Positions 25,153 to 27,935 of a stretch of DNA of 27,935 nt are shown here, piece by piece. The notes under the pieces are model-generated. The model made no database searches. It saw nothing but the letters and a program-made list of their open reading frames with translations, and was not told the DNA's origin. This DNA comes from CAYRFQ01 sp964423615 (GTDB lineage: Bacteria > Planctomycetota > Planctomycetia > Gemmatales > Gemmataceae). A program made the position numbers and the translations under genes. Each line of letters opens with the position of its first letter. Within the stretch, counting starts at the first letter, position 1. Location: the NCBI GenBank assembly GCA_964423615.1, contig CAYRFQ010000104.1, forward strand, positions 1 through 27,935, read 5' to 3'.

Positions 25153-25258
25153 TGGAGAATAATGACTGTCCAATTTTTTTGTAGAGTAATTGCCAAATCT
25201 TGAACCCCCGATCTCCTTCAGGCCAACATCCCCTCAACTTTCCGACAAAAACCGGTCC

Positions 25259-25324
25259 AAAACTGCACCAAACCTGCGCTAAAACTGCACCAAACCTGCG
25301 CTAACCTTGTAGTAAACCTGGGCT
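25259..25324. repeat. 22-bp tandem repeat, three units
   Basis: Two identical 22-bp units (25259-25280 and 25281-25302, containing CTGCACCAAACCTGCGCT) are followed by a third, diverged unit (25303-25324) with about 15 of 22 matches. The array sits in the 240-bp gap between two convergent genes. Twenty-two bases is about two helical turns, which would put each unit on the same face of the DNA. Confidence 0.75.
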
Positions 25325-25392
25325 GACCTGGAGCTTGCGACCATGGCACACACCACAACAGCCATATCCGAACTCAGCGTGAATCGCGACAA

Positions 25393-25923
25393 TCAACCGC
25401 AAAGCCCACTTGTCAGCACTTCATCCATTCCGGCGTAACCGGCCTCCAAACCACTCGCCATGGGAGATGCAAGAACAGCATCTCGAGCTTCGGTCGAGGA
25501 ATAGCGGACCGTCATGGCGGCAGTCGTTTTACCGTCTTTCTCGGAAAGAACCGTCGTGACGAGAGTTTCGCCCCCCGTCCAATCCTCGTCAAACAGTTCC
25601 ACGGCCACAATTCGTTCGGGCGCAACAATCTCGCGAAAGGTACCTCCCATTCCCATATCGGGCCCGCCGTCCTTTCGCCACACATACCGATATTGGCCTC
25701 CCACTCGCAGGTCGACCTCACACACCACCATCGACCATCCCGGTGGTCCGAGTAACCAAGGTCGGAGTATTTCGGGCTTCGTGAGCGCCTCGAAGACCAA
25801 CGGTCGAGCAGCTTGGAAGGCGCGTGTGATCACAATCTCCTGATCGCCTTGCGGGTAGATTTCGAGAAAGCCGACCTTGGTTGTGGAGGTCGTGGTCGTC
25901 GGATTGTTCGTTCCGTCAGTCAT
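25393..25923 (-). CDS. SRPBCC (AHSA1-like) protein
   Basis: A START/SRPBCC-fold protein of the AHSA1 (activator of Hsp90 ATPase homologue 1) type, 176 aa and cytoplasmic. Hallmarks are EIVITRAFQAARPLVFEALT, KPEILRPWLLGPPGWSM, the VDLRVGGQYRYVW strand, GGTFREIVAPERIV and, at the end, GLEAGYAGMDEVLTSGL. These proteins bind small hydrophobic ligands; the ligand here is unknown. Its ATG overlaps the end of the ArsR gene by 8 bp, giving the common ArsR-SRPBCC two-gene module. The N-terminal 15 residues are Thr/Asn-rich and look disordered. Confidence 0.9.
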   Translation of the reverse strand: MTDGTNNPTTTTSTTKVGFLEIYPQGDQEIVITRAFQAARPLVFEALTKPEILRPWLLGPPGWSMVVCEVDLRVGGQYRYVWRKDGGPDMGMGGTFREIVAPERIVAVELFDEDWTGGETLVTTVLSEKDGKTTAAMTVRYSSTEARDAVLASPMASGLEAGYAGMDEVLTSGLCG

Positions 25924-26260
25924 TGACTTGTTCCTTGTTTGGAAGTCCGTTCAGGTAATCGGCGAGCCGGTCAAAATTCCCTTCCCAGGCTTGGCGATAT
26001 TGCTCGATCCATTCGGAGACTTCTTTGAGCCCCGCAGGCTGCAAACGGCACGGACGGCGTTGCGCATCCCGGCTTCGTGTGATCAAACACGCTTCTTCCA
26101 GCACCTTCAGATGTTTGGAGATTGCCGGTAAGCTCTTGTCGAACGGTTCTGCCAGTTCCGAAACCGTCGCTTCTCCCGAAGCCAACTTCGCCAGAATCTC
26201 CCGGCGAGTTGGGTCGGCCAAGGCTGCAAAAGTCCGGCTGAGGGGATCAATCGCCTTCAT
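25916..26260 (-). CDS. ArsR-family transcriptional regulator
   Basis: A 114-aa winged-helix repressor. It begins DPLSRTFAALADPTRREILA KL, and the recognition helix region is SLPAISKHLKVLEEACLITR, followed by the wing (RSRDAQRRPCRLQPAGLKEV). The ELCVCDL-type metal site is absent: the equivalent helix reads TVSELAEPF and there is no Cys pair, so it is not an arsenic sensor of the classical kind. It is the non-metal type that usually accompanies SRPBCC genes. It is the first gene of the pair; AGGT before the ATG serves as ribosome binding site. The promoter and palindrome directly upstream suggest that it represses itself. Confidence 0.92.
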   Translation of the reverse strand: MKAIDPLSRTFAALADPTRREILAKLASGEATVSELAEPFDKSLPAISKHLKVLEEACLITRSRDAQRRPCRLQPAGLKEVSEWIEQYRQAWEGNFDRLADYLNGLPNKEQVND

Positions 26261-26264
26261 AATT

Positions 26265-26292
26265 TACCTGTTAGTTAATTAACTTCCTGGTA
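26265..26292. promoter_or_regulatory. Palindromic operator of the ArsR gene
   Basis: A perfect 12-bp palindrome AGTTAATTAACT (26273-26284) is flanked symmetrically at four bases' distance by TACC (26265-26268) and GGTA (26289-26292). It lies directly between the -10 box and the ArsR start codon, covering the expected transcription start. This is where an autorepressor would bind. Confidence 0.7.
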
Positions 26293-26320
26293 AAATATGC
26301 TCCACCAAAGCAACCGTCAA
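26292..26320 (-). promoter_or_regulatory. Sigma-70 promoter of the ArsR-SRPBCC pair
   Basis: On the minus strand TTGACG (26315-26320) and TATTTT (26292-26297) are separated by exactly 17 bases. The -10 box abuts the palindromic operator. The ArsR ATG follows about 31 bases after the -10. Confidence 0.7.
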
Positions 26321-26500
26321 GTTCCATCGTGAAAAATGTAGCTTCCGCGAAATGGTGCGACGAACTAATCCCAAAAACACTAACACCAGTTACTATTGAG
26401 ACCTACGTAGCTAATGAAGCGTCTAACCAGCGAGTCGAAAGTTGAGGCCATTCCCCTTTCGCCCAGGACAGCGAATCAACCCAAGGCGTTTTGTTCTTTT

Positions 26501-26597
26501 GGCCGAAGGCCAAACTCATCCTCGCCTCGCCAGAATCGCCAGGTACATGATCGTCTTTTGCCAAAGGCCATCGACGACCGTTCCATCAGCCACCCAG
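26501..26597 (+). repeat. Diverged interspersed repeat, copy B
   Basis: This matches 3931-4026 in the same orientation at about 70% identity with one single-base gap. It starts with the palindromic GGCCGAAGGCC. A second word of the kind, CAAAGGCCATCG, lies at 26552-26563. Open minus frames here are short and have no initiation signal, so it is probably non-coding or long decayed. Confidence 0.7.
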
Positions 26598-26813
26598 CTT
26601 TCATTAGGGTGACCGAATGATGTCCATGGCAAACCGAAAATCTCCTCCTCGAGCGCACCCGACGAAACGGGACATCAAATCCATTTCGCGTCCCAGACAT
26701 CAATAAACCGAGCTACCGCTCACTGCAAAGCCCACTGAGCATGAATTGTGGTTTGCGAACCTGTGTTTATCTTGCCTTCTCCATTTCTCCCTTCGCCTCT
26801 ACAATCAACATAT

Positions 26814-27923
26814 ATGAGTCTCCAGTTCGAAGTCCTCCACACCGACGGCAAGGCCCGCGTGGGCCGAATGCACACAACTCACGGCGTTGTCGACACACCC
26901 GTGTTCATGGCTGTCGGTACGCAAGCGACCGTAAAAGGAATCACGACTGCCCAGCTCGAAGCTATCGGCGTGCAAGTCGTCCTTGGAAATACCTATCACT
27001 TGGCATTGCGGCCTGGAGACGACCTCATCGCCGAACTCGGCGGGCTCCATAAGTTCATGAAGTGGGATCGCACGATTCTCACCGACAGTGGCGGGTTCCA
27101 GATCTACAGCCTCGCCGACTTGCGAAAGATCACCGACGAGGCGGCCGTGTTTCGGTCGCACATCAATGGAGACCTGCTCGAACTGACACCCGAAAAAGCC
27201 GTTCAGATCCAAGAAAATCTCGGGTCGGACATCGCCATGGTCCTCGACGAATGTCCACCTTTCGAAACCGATCCCGAATACTGGAAAATCGCCGTCAATC
27301 GCACCATCCACTGGGCACGAAGATCCCAGCAGGCCCACACCCGAGACGACCAAGCCCAATTCGCCATCGTCCAGGGTGGCACCGACCTGGATTTGCGAGC
27401 GAGGTGTGCCGACGCCCTCGTCGAAATGAATTTTCCTGGTTACGCTCTCGGGGGTTTCAGTGTCGGTGAGACTCCAGCCCAGATGATGACCGCCCTCGAG
27501 CCCACCGCCGATCGGCTCCCCAAGCACAAACCCAGATATCTTATGGGCGTAGGCCGTCCACAAGATTTGTTACGGGCCGTCCAAGTAGGCATCGACATGT
27601 TCGATTGCGTCATGCCCACTCGCAACGGCCGCAATGCCACGGCCTTCGTGTGGGACGGCGTCCTCAAAATGCGAAACGCAAAACATCGGCGAGATTCGAA
27701 TCCCCTGGAGTCCCGTTGTCACTGCTATACATGCACTCATTTTTCGCGGGCGTATTTACACCACTTGTTCTTGGCCAACGAGATGCTCGGACCTACGTTG
27801 TTGTCTATCCACAACATCGCCTTCTACTACCAGATGTTGGCCGAAGCCCGAACCGCCATCGAAAGACAAGAGTACGAGGAGTTCTGCCGAGTCCATCTTG
27901 CGAGATGGGAGCCGGATCTTTAG
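26814..27923 (+). CDS. tgt: tRNA-guanine transglycosylase (queuine tRNA-ribosyltransferase)
   Basis: Tgt exchanges guanine 34 of GUN-anticodon tRNAs for the queuosine precursor preQ1. The 369-aa protein is full length. GNTYHL is at 58-63, catalytic Asp91 is in TDSGGFQ, and the VQGG motif is near 186-189. ALGGFSVGE follows, and DMFDCVMPTRNGRNA near 261-275 carries the nucleophilic Asp. The zinc ligands Cys302, Cys304, Cys307 and His333 (CHCYTC and SIHN) occupy the standard positions. The ATG at 26814 is chosen because the family N-terminus (MSLQFEVLHTDGKARVG) begins there; the frame upstream is not protein-like. No queuosine biosynthesis gene is in the window, and the gene ends 12 bases before the right edge. 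Confidence 0.96.
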   Translation: MSLQFEVLHTDGKARVGRMHTTHGVVDTPVFMAVGTQATVKGITTAQLEAIGVQVVLGNTYHLALRPGDDLIAELGGLHKFMKWDRTILTDSGGFQIYSLADLRKITDEAAVFRSHINGDLLELTPEKAVQIQENLGSDIAMVLDECPPFETDPEYWKIAVNRTIHWARRSQQAHTRDDQAQFAIVQGGTDLDLRARCADALVEMNFPGYALGGFSVGETPAQMMTALEPTADRLPKHKPRYLMGVGRPQDLLRAVQVGIDMFDCVMPTRNGRNATAFVWDGVLKMRNAKHRRDSNPLESRCHCYTCTHFSRAYLHHLFLANEMLGPTLLSIHNIAFYYQMLAEARTAIERQEYEEFCRVHLARWEPDL

Positions 27924-27935
27924 GATATCTCTTCT

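Larger units (their letters stand above)
26261..26813. other. Divergent intergenic region between arsR-like gene and tgt
   Basis: About 550 bp. The left end holds the promoter and palindrome of the ArsR gene, the middle holds repeat copy B (26501-26597), and the right part is the leader of tgt. No supported gene. Confidence 0.5.

Noticed and set aside
24079..25173. A 364-codon open frame antisense to the UvrC-like gene
   Set aside because: It lies wholly opposite a gene with clear family motifs, and has no initiation signal and no recognisable domain. Long antisense frames are common in this codon usage.
27685..27711. GATTCGAATCCCC string resembling a tRNA T-arm
   Set aside because: It lies inside tgt coding sequence and no acceptor or anticodon stems fit around it.

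Overview
The window looks like a chromosomal stretch from a planctomycete, probably of the Gemmata-like group. The evidence is a TIGR02996 (repeat-companion) N-terminus on a leucine-rich-repeat protein, a stand-alone DUF1501 protein with a twin-arginine-type leader, a large secreted protein ending in a DUF1559 domain, an ECF sigma factor followed by a one-pass membrane protein, and many secreted or membrane-anchored proteins without a recognisable family. Genes are moderately dense on both strands. The gaps are long and hold repeats, hairpins and decayed fragments. No tRNA, rRNA, CRISPR array, prophage or complete insertion sequence was seen.

Layout. 0.4-3.8 kb (+): surE, a TIGR02996/LRR protein, and a small secreted protein whose 3' end is built from an inverted fragment of another gene. 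4.0-6.2 kb (-): a zinc-ribbon membrane protein and a membrane-anchored proline/glutamine-rich protein. 6.8-10.9 kb (+): a small hypothetical protein, a DUF1501 protein, a DUF4262-like protein and a SpoU-family rRNA methyltransferase, the last three possibly one operon. 11.0-11.4 kb (-): the C-terminal remnant of an IS4-type transposase. 11.7-13.6 kb (+): a tightly coupled HflC-like/HflK-like SPFH pair. 13.6-14.4 kb (-): a secreted glutamine-rich coiled-coil protein. 14.9-17.7 kb (+): an SDR oxidoreductase, the N-end-rule leucyltransferase bpt and phenylalanine 4-hydroxylase phhA. 17.8-22.7 kb (-): in transcription order an ECF sigma factor, an overlapping one-pass membrane protein (possible anti-sigma), a 496-aa secreted protein, a DUF1559 protein and a HAD-like protein. 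22.8-25.2 kb (+): pxpB/kipI-like, then a UvrC-like GIY-YIG protein without the second nuclease half. 25.4-26.3 kb (-): an ArsR regulator and an SRPBCC protein with a well-defined promoter/operator. 26.8-27.9 kb (+): tgt.

The most unusual structure links three places. A 283-bp internal piece of the rRNA methyltransferase gene (10548-10830) is present again, inverted and about 96% identical, at 3660-3942. There it overwrites the 3' end of the secreted-protein gene and supplies a new C-terminus and stop codon. One breakpoint lies in a GGCCTTTGGC-like word shared with a roughly 96-bp diverged repeat (3931-4026) whose second copy is at 26501-26597. The donor gene sits beside the transposase remnant. 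This looks like recent local genome rearrangement rather than a new enzymatic system. The best candidate for a functional unit of unknown role is the sigma/membrane/secreted/DUF1559/HAD cluster on the minus strand.
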